The notes: generated by a model from the letters alone, not told the origin. A stretch of 64,000 nt of DNA from Bradysia coprophila (GCF_014529535.1 NC_050735.1:1674001-1738000), one strand, 5' to 3'; counted from the first letter of the stretch, positions 41,401 to 53,189 are shown. A program made the numbers and translations.

Positions 41401-41410
41401 ACAAGTTTGA
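38410..41410 (+). CDS. bbx: HMG-box transcription factor bobby sox (BBX)
   Basis: Nuclear DNA-binding protein of the BBX family. Coding exons 38410-39107, 39879-39960, 40034-40391 and 40458-41410 close in phase to 696 residues. The HMG box spans about 205-276, across three exons: [59 protein letters not shown]. An acidic run of Asp and Glu precedes it (about 150-165). Further conserved BBX pieces are [11 protein letters not shown] (after the box), [10 protein letters not shown] and [11 protein letters not shown] near the C-terminus. The start at 38410 is the first ATG after an A-rich leader (CAAAATGA); an earlier exon is possible. The 3' region is long and AT-rich, with AATAAA at 41826-41831. 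Confidence 0.95.
39108..39878 (+). other. Intron 1 of bobby sox
   Basis: A 771-base intron that splits the HMG box after NLEN and the first two bases of an Arg codon. It contains a CAGGTTCAGGTCAGGTTCAA stretch near 39486, related to similar tracts elsewhere in the window. No gene seen. Confidence 0.6.
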
Positions 41411-44400
41411 ATTTATTTTTTATTGAGATACGAGCGACTGGTAAGTTAAATAGTTTCTATTTTTAAAGAAAAGATCATCAGGATGTATACTCTGGAACGT
41501 AAATGAACGTGCTACACAACATTCGTTTGCTATATGAATCGATTTGAATTGAAAGAAATAAGTCAAAAAAACGTAAAGTTTAAAATAATAGTCTTCGTTG
41601 AAGAGAAATCAGTTCGTGGTTCGTTAGTTGTAAGGAAGTCAATTTTTTTTTTAATTTGTCTCGCAACCATATAGAACTTGTCAACCCTTCAACCCACACG
41701 CGCATACACGTAATTTTTATGCTAATCAATCAAAATAATATTCAGTAAAAATGTAGCAATATTTAAATTGTAGAGTTGTTAAATCTTTAGGTGTTCGAAA
41801 CACACACACACACACACACACAGTAAATAAAAAAGAAAGAAAGATTTATAATGCAACAACACTCTGGAGTGATTTGCCTAGGTGTCATACATGATTTATA
41901 CATGCATACATACAAACATAAAGAAGAGATGAAGAGAGAAATATTTACATTTAAATTATCATTAAAATTACTATAAAAGTAACGTTAAAAATATATTAAA
42001 ATATCTAAAAAAAAACAATTTAGACAACTTAGTATCGATCGATATATATATTTTGTTAAAAAGAAAATATTTTCACACACAAAAAACAAAAAAATTTTAT
42101 TACAACAATCTAGTGCCTCGATTTAAACGAAACAAAAGAAGAAAAAAAAAATTAACACAAGAGAAAGATAAGAAAAAAATATTCGAAATGAATTGCATAG
42201 CAAGAAATAATAATTTATTTTAGAAAGATCTAAACGTTATACGTGGTTAAAATGGTTACATATCAACATCACCTAGGTCTTTTGATCAACCGGAGTGTAC
42301 CCTTAGAATTGTGACTGTCAATTTTTATCAGCAATGTACTAATTAAGGTCTACACTCCACAGTCCATTATAGATTTTGTGAAAATTGTTATCGTTACTAC
42401 CGCAAATATCAATGTGACAGCATCAATTATTGAGAGTCCTGTGAATTAGTGCTCAAACCCACAATCTATTCACACTTCGACATGTTTACGTCATTGACTT
42501 AGTGTCAATTCCATTTACATGACATGCATCAAAAACCGTATTTTTTATGTTTCTAGCACTTCTTTCAGTGCCTCAACATGTAAAATCCAATACATAACTC
42601 GACATAAAAGTAAAAAGTCTCCATCGGTTTTGATAAAATCTGTTTTCAATCGAATTGGATTTTCATCGACCGTAGAAAGTATTGTTTTCGTCTATTGACC
42701 TCGGCTTCGCCTCGGATCAACAAAATTAACACGAAAACTCTTCCTTTTATCCCTTGTTATGTAAAATACTGTTCGATATATTTTTTTTTCTATTCTGATC
42801 AGCAATTCTGAATAATGTCACGATGTCGATCCGTTCCTAAGTGAAAAGTGAACCTAACCGGTCTTACTCCTTTGCATATGTCAAAACTTTGTGTTCGACA
42901 GACAAGATACAGAAAGGGAAATCTTACATTTGCATTCAATACATGATTGACAATGTCAAGATCAATAGAAAGCTATTTGTCGGGTCAGGTCAGATCAGTG
43001 CAGATCAAGTTATGAGCTTAACTGCGTACTAGAAAGTTTGACCTGGTTTTTTTCTGCTTGACTTGAAACTTCAGTTTTTTGTGCATATTTCTACACTTTT
43101 TACTTTTCTGTAGAAGACATTAAATCTGACGAATTCGCCTGTAAATTCCGGTCAATATTTAAAATTACGGTTGCAGGACGTTCGAGATTAATCTGAACAA
43201 TGACCTGAAAAATTGAGGTCGGGTCAAATTTAATTTTCCTTTCAGTTCTATAGGACCTGTCGTTGTCGTAAGCTTTTAACTAACGTTGCCTGATAAATGT
43301 CTACCAGGATTTTTTTCTAGAATTTCCAAAACTTTCAGGAATTTCAAGTATTTTTTTTGGGAATTTTCAAAAATTTAAATTCTTGAAATTCTCGAAATTC
43401 TTACTTCGAGAACTTTTATGAATTTCGTCGATTTAAGAATCAATTTGACGAACATATGCCATGGTCTACTAATCAATGACTGTTCTGTACACAGCTAAGC
43501 AAAATAGAGTTGATAAAAGACGATAACGTGGTCAATATACGTCTTCTTACGATTTACGAAACTCGGGAACACGACATTTACCCGAAAACTGGGAACCGAG
43601 AAATATATTCCAACATCGAGGACTGATGAGACTCAGTACAGGACAAGTTCGGATCTACCAAAATTAAGTCAATCTCACTGCCGATACGTTGCTGATACTG
43701 TAGAGGACATAATTTCATGCTAAATCTCTGAACAGGTCAGCTATGTCAGCAAATGTCAGATAATTCTATCACGGAAATTCGCATTACACTGTAATAAGCT
43801 AATCACGTCTGTCGAATGTTTTATCGACGTTTCCGTAAAGGATTGAAGTCTCGAAAATAGAATAATAAGGCACGCAAAATGAATGCGCACTGCAGTCTTT
43901 TCCTTCAAATTGATAATTAAATCTTGAGCGTCAGTGTGCTTCACCAACAGAAGTGATTCAGTCAGTCGACAATTTCCGCAATATGTCCCGGTTATCGACC
44001 ACAAAAAAAAGAGTGCAAAAATATAATAATTTTTCCCATTAGACCTAGATGTTTTGAATGAACCAGACCAGATGAGGAAAATTCTATTGATTAAGTTATT
44101 AAAAGCGCTTATGATTAATGAAATTAAGAATTTAAGAAATTTTATGAAACAAATAAAAATAAACCAACAACAACAACAACAAAATCGAATGGAATTGATA
44201 GAATTGATTAATAAAATGCGGTTTCAAAGCAAAAAAAATATTCAATCAGCTAAGAAAAATCATTTGCGGAACAATATTAAATGTTTGGAAAATAAAATTT
44301 GGAAAAAAAAGAAAGAAAATTTTTGAATATACTTGGGATGGGATCAAATTACGATTGAAATTTGTCAACAAACATTGGTAAAAATGAAATGAATTTCATG

Positions 44401-46414
44401 AGTAATTTTTATGAAAGCTGTGATTATTTATCTAATATTTAACAAGAAAAAAGTGAATTGGAAAATACTATAGTTGACGAACGGGTATGACCACATTTTA
44501 TGAAAGATAGGATTTATAAATATTTCGTTGATTTTTATCGTTTTTCTTCTTTTTTCTTTGGGTTTAAAAATTGTCTTTTAAAAATTTTATTCATTTCATT
44601 GAAATATTTTGATTATTTTTTTTTTCGGTTTGATGTTCGATGTTAAAGAGTATATGAACGTTTTCGCAAATAAGTAAAACAAAAAGCGGTCAAGCGGATA
44701 TGTTATGATAAGTTGTTCAATGTTTAAAATTCGTTATTAATTATTAATTATCTATTTTATTACAAGAAAAAAAAATCACTTTATGTAAAACAAAACGAAA
44801 AGAATAAAAAATTATATATTTTTCATCACATCGGGCCAGTGTTCTCCACTAATTCGATCACTTACACAAAGCTGGTTTATTCAGGTTTATCTGAACCTCC
44901 GAATCCTTTTTGACCTGAACCTGACAAAGAAAATTTTGACCTGATCCTGAAACAATTACCTGACCTGACCTAAACTTTCAGGTCTACTTATCCGACTATA
45001 TTATTTATATCGAGGGGGTAATCACTTTCTCATATAATTCCATATAATCCTTGTCATAAAACCAGTGATTTACCCCTTGAGCCCGAACGAAGCGAGAGCG
45101 ACAAGCGAAAGTATTGTATTAAATACTAGATCAATTTTGCTGATATCTTTCAGCAGAATTCTTTTCGAAATATTTACGACCGCAATAATGACCAGTAATG
45201 TGTTAGCTTTCAATTTAAAAAAAATGGTTGTAACAGTACGACCAGCTCTGAGAAAACTAAACAGTTTATGGAAATTTCGTTAAACTGCTAACACAATCGT
45301 GGTCGGTATTGCGGTAGTACATTTTTCACAAAGAACTCTGATATCAGCGAAAATACAATATGTAGGACAAAAATATCTCATGGGTTTTATGGGTCTTTCT
45401 GGAACTAGCCTGATTCGTTCAGCTACAGATCAAAGGATGTAGAATGTGCGCTGGTGTCAAGATGAAAATCAGTGTCAGGAGGAATGTTAGGTGCAAGGTC
45501 CACTTCGACGAAATCGGGTTTTTGACACAACTCTGTTAAATTGTAAAATTTCAATGCTTTGATCAAAGGTCATAAATTTCAAAATTCCGATGTAATTTCG
45601 GAGACGGAGGTAAGATATATTCTTAATTGTCCACGTGAACAGCAGCAGCGATTAAAAAAAAGTCTTTCTCGTAGGAGTTTTGTCGTTCCTTTTCCTAATA
45701 CTAGCTCATTGACAAATAAAAAAATGAAAGTTTTAAGGAACGTAATCAACGCGTTTCAAGCAGAAGTGCTTTCAATGACAGCCTCCAAATGGAGTACTAT
45801 TTTGTATGAAAAAACGTTCCAAATTTTTTTACAGTGTCAAAATTTGTTTGATACACCGTCCAGTTTCAGTACCCTATTTAGAGTACCACTCATGCTTGAA
45901 GTGTGTTGACGTAATAAATTCACAAAGATATCTAATTGTTCATACTACTGTTTACGGCTTATCGATCTCAGCCCCGTAGGTGAATTTGGAAGGAAAGAAG
46001 TTATTGCAAGCGAGAAAATTTGGCGTTCTCTACTTTCAAAATGTTCTATTTCTCACGTCTTAGTCTAAACTGTCTTGCCCCTTAGGGTAATCCGACCCTG
46101 ACTGTTCATAATCTGTATGAGGTTAACTGCTTCAAGTTCGGTATGTTCTCAGTTGTCTCACCTCAAAGGAATATTGAGGAAGTCAATAATTTTCACGCAA
46201 TTTCCCAGATCTCTAAATCTTTGGGTCCATTCGATAAGCACTTATTGTCTCCCCAGCTATAATCTCCGACAACAGAGGAATAAAATTTATTCGATAAAAA
46301 TAAGCTACACGGACTCGCAAAGATCCTTAACTCCATTGGCTTCTGCAGTTATAAAAACTAAATTTGCGACTTTTTGTTTTTATTGAAATCTTTCTTCCTT
46401 CTTATAATCTTAAT
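41411..46414. other. 3' region of bobby sox and intergenic DNA
   Basis: The first 0.8 kb is probably 3' untranslated sequence of bobby sox. A CA microsatellite lies at 41801-41822. At 43310-43425 there is a GAATTTC-rich simple tract, and at 44880-44990 an ACCTGA-rich tract. A frame at 44054-44326 is Lys/Asn/Gln-rich and looks like chance in AT-rich DNA. I see no supportable gene. Confidence 0.5.
44880..44990. repeat. ACCTGA-rich degenerate tract
   Basis: Motifs ACCTGA, CCTGACC and their variants recur about eight times in 110 bases. Similar material is at 11940, 20135-20180, 39470-39510 and 42980-43060, so this is a dispersed low-complexity family. Confidence 0.55.
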
Positions 46415-47171
46415 CTATTGTCCCGGTCCGGACAGTGACTTTTCCATAAACTTCTTTTTAGCGAAACACAACCACCATTTGCTGGGCTTACCGTCTTCAC
46501 CAAATACTTTATCGCAAACTCGGATACCAGTCTCTTGACGAATTTGTTGCAGATATTGACGCATCAAATCTGAAACGAGAATTTAGTTTTTTTATTAAAT
46601 TTCACACAATCGATTGATAATGTTTCCCATTCATTACCTGAATCGGCCGGAGAGCTCGGTTTTGCGTACACCGAATTCAACGGAAAGCCGGCATCACCGG
46701 GTATATCGAATTTGGAAATGGCCAAGGAATACATCTCCTGCAGACCCTGGTTTTTGTTACTGCATCGTTGCAATTTCTTCAAGCACTCGGTTATGTATAA
46801 CGTTATGTAGATAAGCGTTCTGTCAACCTCCGACTGAAAACGATCGTTCTATACATTTTGGACTCGTACTAGTCAATTTTTGTCTACCTTAACTTCATAT
46901 GTTCGAAAGAAGACATTTGCTTTGAAGTAGTACAATGATTCATCAATGATATCTTGTTCGATGTTGGCCATCGGGGCGGGTCCACGGCTTTGAGTTCTTA
47001 ATGGAAGTATGGCAATATTGCCAACAGCCGAATTAAATTCTCGGATTTGGGAATGGTATGCCTGGTAACAAAATAATTTAACATCTCGGTCACTGTTATC
47101 TTTCTTTCTTGTCACACCCACAACCGTATGACGAGAACAACTAAATCATCTCAAAAATAACCTACCGGCAT
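46415..47171 (-). CDS. Arpc3: Actin-related protein 2/3 complex subunit 3 (ARPC3, p21)
   Basis: Subunit of the Arp2/3 complex, which nucleates branched actin filaments. Exons 47171-47166, 47061-46888, 46833-46638 and 46569-46415 close in phase to 176 residues, the usual size. The first coding exon carries only ATG CCG; the next begins [10 protein letters not shown], matching the MPAYHS start of the family. Other family blocks are [66 protein letters not shown] and the terminal KSLSGPGQ. A poly(A) signal (complement of TTTATT) is at 46379-46384. It is divergent from mRpL44, with about 530 bases between starts. Confidence 0.96.
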
Positions 47172-47701
47172 TTTCACTAATTTTTTTGGCAAAGATGTGA
47201 AATGTGGCCGAAATTCCGATGGAGCGAATAACGTTTGGGGTAGTAAATAGTTAACTAATAGCGAAAAACACAAAACAGCTACCCCCGTCGATGAGTGATA
47301 TCAGTTTTGACTGTCAATAAATTTGCGTTTGGTGATCCGCCGCTCTACGAATGTTCTGTAGTACGGTGCAAAGTGGTAATTTTCAAGTTCTTGTGTGATG
47401 ATTGGAATAGCCTAGGTAGATTATTGTGGTCTATAGTCTCTTCTGAAAATATGTGCTGTCTGCGGACTCGAACGACAGCAAGAATTCTTTCATCTACCAA
47501 TTTATATTCTGTTGACACTGTTCACTCTTGTGACGGAATAGCGATTTTTAACACTGCCACGAAATTGGAGTTGAGCACCCAACTATTTTCGACTATTTGA
47601 CATTTCGTTTGCGGTGTGTGACAATTCGGCCAATTCTTTCCTTATTTACTTCTCCAGAACAATACAAAAAGTTTTGCCGAATTTCACAAGGATAATTGAA
47701 A
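47172..47701. promoter_or_regulatory. Divergent spacer between ARPC3 and mRpL44
   Basis: A 530-base spacer with both start codons facing outward. It should hold both promoters. I see no TATA box in a convincing place and no conserved motif I can name. Confidence 0.4.
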
Positions 47702-48865
47702 ATGTCCTTAATAAGAGGTTCCGCTTGTGCATTAAGAATATTATGTTCGGGCGGTCAACAGCTTACAAGTAAGTCTCAACAGCTTTAACGAAACGAATTT
47801 TCGTCTCCAACACATAACCTAAATTCATTCACCTACAGACCAAAACATCCGTAACATTGCAAGATGGGTGGCACCAACACTAAAAGAAATAAGGAAACGC
47901 AAAAATAAAATGGCACCATCCCCGCCAGTGAAACGATCCGGTTTCATTGACTGGAATTGGAATGCCGAACTGTTTGCATTTTCAAAGCGTTTACACGAAG
48001 ACTTCAATCCGGAATTTCTGCAAGAAGCCTTTACTGTACGATCGTACATCATACAGGAGGAACAGAAACAGCAGGCTGTTGGCATTGAAAATCCCGTCAC
48101 GAATCTAAAGGATAATTTAGCATTGGCTAGTAGTGGAACTGATATACTGTCTGCGTATGCGGAGATGTTCATTTCATCACAGTTGCCAAAACTACCGATC
48201 AATGGAGTGCGCGCTGTAAGAGATTATTTACTGTCTGACGGGGTGTTGGCTAACGTTTCACGACATATTGGCACCAAGGACCTTATTTTAACAGCGGTAA
48301 GCTTTATCCGTAAAGGAGCATCCATCTCAGAAGTTGAGGATGTGATTGGTGTTCAAGTTAAATTCTCAAAACATTAACAAAATATGTTCTGGTCATACAG
48401 GAATTCCCACCAGACAAACCAACTCTAGCCAACACGTTCAAAGCTGTCGTCAGTGCATTGAACAAATCATCCGGAAACGAAAAATCGTTTGAGTTCGTTC
48501 GCGATTTTCTTTTCACACAACTGAATCAGAAGGACATCGACAGTATGTGGGACATTGAACGACCAATCGAATTGTTGCAAGAGTATTGTAGGGCGAACAA
48601 ATTCGCCGAACCTGAACCACGATTACTGAACGATGCCGGTAAAAATACCATAATGGCCGTGTACCATGTTGGTATCTACTGTGATCGCAAAATGTTAGCG
48701 GCCGGATTTGGCGAGAATGTTAATACGGCTATCGAAGTGGCAGCAATAAATTGCTTAAAGAGATTCTACGACATTGAGAATCCACGGCCGTACAATTTCA
48801 AAATAACTTTAAAGGAAGTTGAAGAGTCCCTTCAAAACAGACGCAAAGTTGAACGGCAAGTTTGA
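47702..48865 (+). CDS. mRpL44: Mitochondrial large ribosomal subunit protein mL44
   Basis: Structural protein of the mitochondrial ribosome with an RNase III-like fold followed by a double-stranded RNA-binding domain. Exons 47702-47768, 47839-48296 and 48401-48865 close in phase to 329 residues, close to the animal length of about 330. The N-terminus (MSLIRGSACALRILCSGGQQ) is basic and lacks acids, as in a mitochondrial targeting peptide. Family blocks include IRNIARWVAPTLKEIRKR, FIDWNWNAELFAFSKRL and, in the dsRBD, AAGFGENVNTAIEVAAINCL. It is convergent with GPN3, with only 71 bases between the stop codons. Confidence 0.95.
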
Positions 48866-48936
48866 TGTTAGTGGCTTAGATTAAGGCGTTCAAAGAATTA
48901 GAATTTTTCCTTTAATTTACAAAAACTGGCTGCATT

Positions 48937-49953
48937 TTATTCATACGAATTACGATCATCGTCATCTCCATCATCCGGATCCGGTTGCTCAAAATCTTTC
49001 GTTTTTGTGTCAGCATCTTCGCCGTACTGTAAAATGTTGTCGATGGTCATGAGTAGATCGCTAATACTCTCTTCATCTCGTAAATTCAACGGTGTGAATC
49101 GCACCAAACTGAAGTCTTCGATGAGCATGCCGATAGCCTCTGATAGTTTGTGATACTTTCGGCCCCATGCTGATTCATTTGCAACATCACCAAGTAGTGC
49201 ATGCGGATCTGGCTCAATATATTTCTCCAATTGACTCTTGGCTGTTTTGCTTAGCAGGTCCATTTTGGTCAACACATTGACGTGCGGCAATTCTATGTTA
49301 GCCATAACACTCAACGCTGCCATGGTTCCCGATAAAAATTTCGCACCATCGATCATAAACTGTGAGTCGATTAAGAACACGCTGCACACGTTGAAATTCC
49401 AGGATTGTAGCAATTTTACAAGGTCCTTGCCGGCGGTCAAGTGTGTGTACAGTTCAATTTGACCGGGCATGTCGAATATTATGTAATCATCGTCTGGTTC
49501 ACCGTCAACTTCTTCATCATCATCACCACCGCACAGTTGTGCTTTTAGCCATTCCTGATTTTCGATTAGATATCTAAGGTAAACAGACATATCGACTTTA
49601 AAGCACTTGAATTATGAAACTACGGTAGAATATGCACTTACTCAATGCAGAACACCAGTCCACCGTTCGGACCAAAATGAAGCTCTTCATCGTCCATAGT
49701 GTCATCCACATGAATCAATTCTCTGATATCAACCAATGGACTGTATTCAAAGTGCTCAGCAGCTGGGTCCAAATTAACTACATTGATAACACGATTACAA
49801 TCGGCAGCATGTTGTTGTATATTGGCACAGTAGGTTGACTAAATTCGTTCGTTTATTTTACTCTTGAAATACAGTCGTAAAATTGTTGCATGAAATTTTG
49901 TAACTCACCTTTCCGCTTCCAGCGGGTCCCATGACCAATTGTGCGTATCTCAT
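48937..49953 (-). CDS. GPN3: GPN-loop GTPase 3
   Basis: Small GTPase needed for assembly and nuclear import of RNA polymerase II. Exons 49953-49909, 49838-49642 and 49573-48937 close in phase to 292 residues. The P-loop is [10 protein letters not shown], split by intron 1. The GPN loop reads [10 protein letters not shown], the switch region [12 protein letters not shown], and the base-recognition motif TKMD. There is an acidic insert ([15 protein letters not shown]) after the GPN loop, longer than in human GPN3, and an acidic C-terminus. The AATAAA at 48941-48936 overlaps the TAA stop, so the 3' untranslated region may be only a few tens of bases. Confidence 0.95.
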
Positions 49954-50626
49954 TATCTGGTTAAAATTAACTTCAAACGAGCTCTATGAACAGTACCTGA
50001 TTGTTGTTATTTGTTTTGGTTTTGATGTTTTTGTGGTTAGAAAACTCTTTTATGAATGAGCGTTGAATGGTGTGCGCAGTTTTGTTAATGAAGAACACGG
50101 CAGCTCTTACCACGAAATCGGTCACTTTAGGAAACGTCGCCGTTTGGACACTTTAAATTTTTCCATCAATTTTTTCTCCAATTTTTTCCCCGTAACGATT
50201 TTCGAAACGATTACTCAAAATGCTGTAGGCATAGCACTGCTACTAGTACGAACAGTCATTTGGCAAACGTCAAAAAGCCTCCAAAATTTCAAACATATGC
50301 TTGTTCCAAGGCCATACGAATTGTCAAGTTACTGTCAAATTCCATCCATAGATTCAAAACTTCATCAATATTTATATGAAAACCGACCGCTGTGGATGAA
50401 ATCGTGTTCGTTCGGCCAGTGAAAATTCGTTTTTACAATTACTTGGAAAACGCCTATTGCACGTGTTACGTTTTTATTCACACCAAGTCATGACTCATGT
50501 CTTTCCGAAAGAAATTGAAGGCTGGCATGAGCCTCCGAATATTTCTTATGTTCATGCTAGGAGCAAAGCTTAATTAATCTTATGCTCATTTACTGCTGGT
50601 GAATAAAATTGTTAAATTAGTATGGT

Positions 50627-50712
50627 CAAAGCACTGTCAAGCACCGAAGCTGACTTTGACTTTCGACATCACTCAATTAGAAGGCCAAAAACACGTGCTT
50701 GACAGTGCTTTG
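50627..50712. repeat. Short inverted-repeat element
   Basis: TCAAAGCACTGTCAAGCAC at 50627-50645 is mirrored at 50695-50712 with about 50 bases between. Probably a MITE remnant. Confidence 0.65.
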
Positions 50713-50820
50713 GTATGGCTCTATCAAGGATTTTTATCGTGTATTAAATAGTAGCCTCAAAAGTCATACAGGTCGATGGTAAAATTTCCATTGAAAAAGA
50801 GCGTACAACAAGCGTACAAG

Positions 50821-50957
50821 CAAGGCTGTAAACTTTGGGGGAGAGGCGATGACAATCATCACAGGAGTTGAATTTTTGTATAAAATCGGTCATTTTATCA
50901 TCAAATGTAGTGTGTCACCCGCGTATCTGCATGACCTCCCCAAAGTTTACAGCCTTG
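50821..50957. mobile_element. 137-bp MITE
   Basis: Ends CAAGGCTGTAAACTTTGGGG and its complement (50935-50957). Related pieces occur near 9965 (AAGGCTGTAAACTCCCC), 29122 and 29345-29425, so this is a dispersed family. Confidence 0.75.
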
Positions 50958-51020
50958 CGTACAAGTACAAGAACCAAAATTGCGCGAAAAAAATGGCATA
51001 TTTAGTACACAATTCTCAGG

Positions 51021-51257
51021 ATGCAAAAGATGGATGATGGAATACAGCCGAAAGGGGACGAACGGTTACGGTTTAACCTTCATTGCTGTGGCCCAGCTCA
51101 ATTCACGCCGATCACCAAAGGGTTGCAAGAATCTGTCGATTTGTTGACATCGCACAATTTAACATGTGCACAATCGTCTATCGACCAAATGAAGCATATC
51201 AACGAACAACAAACCAATATCGATTCTAAATTTTTTCGAAATTACGAAGAAGTATAA
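51021..51257 (+). CDS. Possible small hypothetical protein, 78 residues
   Basis: The frame from ATG 51021 starts MQKMDDGIQPKGDERLRFNL and has a balanced composition unlike the low-complexity frames nearby. The second half (KGLQESVDLLTSHNLTCAQS...) could form a helix. There is no clear promoter or family match, and a MITE lies 90 bases downstream. It could be a real short gene, an exon or chance; I do not assign a function. Confidence 0.3.
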   Translation: MQKMDDGIQPKGDERLRFNLHCCGPAQFTPITKGLQESVDLLTSHNLTCAQSSIDQMKHINEQQTNIDSKFFRNYEEV

Positions 51258-51347
51258 TTTCACTCACGACCGGTGCTATCGATCCGAACCGTTTCGACAG
51301 TTGCTCTAAATGCAGATTTAAATACCTTGCCGAGCAGTACGGTTGCT

Positions 51348-51453
51348 AGGAATCTCGCGCCGCGTTATTCACAATAATTCACTTTTTGACACATTTTGTA
51401 TAAGGAAGATGTCACTTTGTGAATTATTGTGAATGACGCGGCGCGAGATTCCT
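51348..51453. mobile_element. 106-bp MITE
   Basis: Arms AGGAATCTCGCGCCGCGTTA... (51348-51382) and complement (51419-51453) match except for about one base over 35. Non-coding, GC-rich at the ends in an AT-rich setting. Confidence 0.8.
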
Positions 51454-51853
51454 TAACACCAGCAGTACGAGATTGTAAATTAAGTAAATTGTATGGAATT
51501 ATCGGGTCCTGCATAACAGAGTGTCATTATAGCATACCGTTCAAAAACTTGAACATCAACGCGGTATTTTTTATAACTTATCACCAAAGTGAACTAGAGA
51601 AAATAAAAATTCGGCGAAAGTGGCGACATGAGTCTCCCGCAAGTCATTCGGCGTTTTAATATTGTTTTGACAGCAATTCGGCTAGATAGATTTTAAAAAA
51701 ACTATTGAATCAGCGATCGTCTAACCGGTCTAACCATTAAGAACGTAAGTCAAAGTGATCCATTGATCCGTTAGTCGAGCTGCAAGCGAAATGTTTTTCT
51801 TTTACAGTGACACCGATATTAACTGAGAAAAGTTATTGTTTCCATATTAAACG

Positions 51854-52528
51854 ATGGATGATCGTCCCGTATGGTTACCTTTGGAATCAAATCCAACTGT
51901 TATGACTAACTTCTTAGTCGACATCGGTATGTCGGCTGAATGGTCAGTTGTCGATTTAATTGGCATTGACGAAGATGTGCTGGGATTCGTACCGCAACCA
52001 GTCGCAGCTATAATTTTTCTGTATCCACCGACGGTACATGACTCTGACGAAAGCGGTGATGATGCATTAAACGATTCGGTTTTCTTTATGAAACAAATGG
52101 TACGGAATGCATGCGGAACGGTCGCATTGATACATGGTGTGGGCAATAATCTGGACAAAATTCAGTTGGTGGATGATTCACCGCTCAAAAAGTACTTTGA
52201 ATCCGTGCAATCATTAAATAAAATTGAAAAAGGATTGGAAATGAGTAGAAATGCCGATATACGAAAAAGTCACGAATTGCATGCCCAGCAAGGACAGACT
52301 TCAACTCCGAATCTGAACGAGAATGTTGAGAATCATTTCGTTGCTTTGATTGAACGAAATGGACGAATTTATCAGTTAAATGGCGGCAAAGACGGACCAG
52401 TGGATCATGGACCATCGTCGCAAGAAACGTTCCTGTATGATGCTGCCGCAGTTTGTCGGCAATTTATTGCTAAACATCCGGATTGTAACAGCTACTCGGT
52501 GCTAGCTATTTCGAAAGCTTTCGATTGA
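51854..52528 (+). CDS. Uch: Ubiquitin carboxyl-terminal hydrolase, UCH-L3-like
   Basis: Cysteine protease of the UCH (C12) family that trims small adducts from ubiquitin C-termini. One exon, 224 residues, the usual size for UCH-L1/L3. Seen motifs: the oxyanion Gln and nucleophile Cys in MKQMVRNACGTVALIHGVGN (Q near residue 82, C near 88), and the catalytic His in ENHFVALIERNGR. The next conserved block, normally LDG in this family, reads IYQLNGGKDGPVDHG, so Asn stands where the third catalytic residue, Asp, is expected. The preceding PLESNP and VVDLIGIDEDVLGFVPQP blocks match the family. No intron is present, so a retrocopy origin is possible. Activity cannot be assumed. Confidence 0.9.
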   Translation: MDDRPVWLPLESNPTVMTNFLVDIGMSAEWSVVDLIGIDEDVLGFVPQPVAAIIFLYPPTVHDSDESGDDALNDSVFFMKQMVRNACGTVALIHGVGNNLDKIQLVDDSPLKKYFESVQSLNKIEKGLEMSRNADIRKSHELHAQQGQTSTPNLNENVENHFVALIERNGRIYQLNGGKDGPVDHGPSSQETFLYDAAAVCRQFIAKHPDCNSYSVLAISKAFD

Positions 52529-53189
52529 ATCGATTTTGTTGTGTGCAATCAACATACCATTAAGTGTATTTATGAGTCGATTGATATTTTTTAAGAATCC
52601 TGCAAAATACAGAATGCTTTAAGTGATAACAAAGTCTTTTGTGTCCGTCGTGTGCAAAAAAATGACCATTTGATTCCAAAGTCGACTCTTAAATTATTGT
52701 AATCGCATTATAAAATGGTAACGGGAAATGTGTTCGTGAAAAATTACTCAGTTATCGGGATGGAGAGATAATTTACATGCCCTATCTGCTTTTCTCCGGT
52801 ATAAAGCAATTATTGGTATCGATGAATCCATGACTGATCGTTTACACAACACTATAGCACAAAAGTATCTTCGCATATAATAGAGAAAATCAATCCTCCG
52901 CACAAAAGTGTAGGACAAGAAGTGAACCGGCTACAACATTTTGTGTTGTGGAATGTTCAGAGACTTCAACAAAATTTTCTGCGATTATTTATTTCAGACA
53001 GTAGTTTACACCGCAATCAATGATGGTCTCAACAAAAAAAAACTCGCTTACATAAACCGGATTTTCATCATCACCGTTCGTTGTATGGAAATTAATTTCG
53101 AAAAGAACTTCGTGACATTTTTTAGTCTTCTGTTAGTTAAGTTGTCATCAACATCTCTATAATTTTTTCGGTTTCTAAGAACTATAATC
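52529..53189. other. Intergenic region before the GST gene
   Basis: Six hundred and sixty AT-rich bases. I see neither a gene nor a clear repeat. It should contain the 3' end of the hydrolase gene and the promoter of the GST gene. Confidence 0.5.

Larger units (their letters stand above)
49954..51853. other. Intergenic region between GPN3 and the ubiquitin hydrolase
   Basis: Contains three short inverted-repeat elements (50627-50712, 50821-50957, 51348-51453) and one possible small gene at 51021-51257. The rest is unremarkable. Confidence 0.55.

Noticed and set aside
44054-44326. 90-codon Lys/Asn/Gln-rich frame
   Set aside because: Low complexity in AT-rich DNA, no motif, no splice or promoter support.
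45559-45909. 116-codon plus-strand frame
   Set aside because: Starts at a non-ATG codon and has no homology; probably chance.
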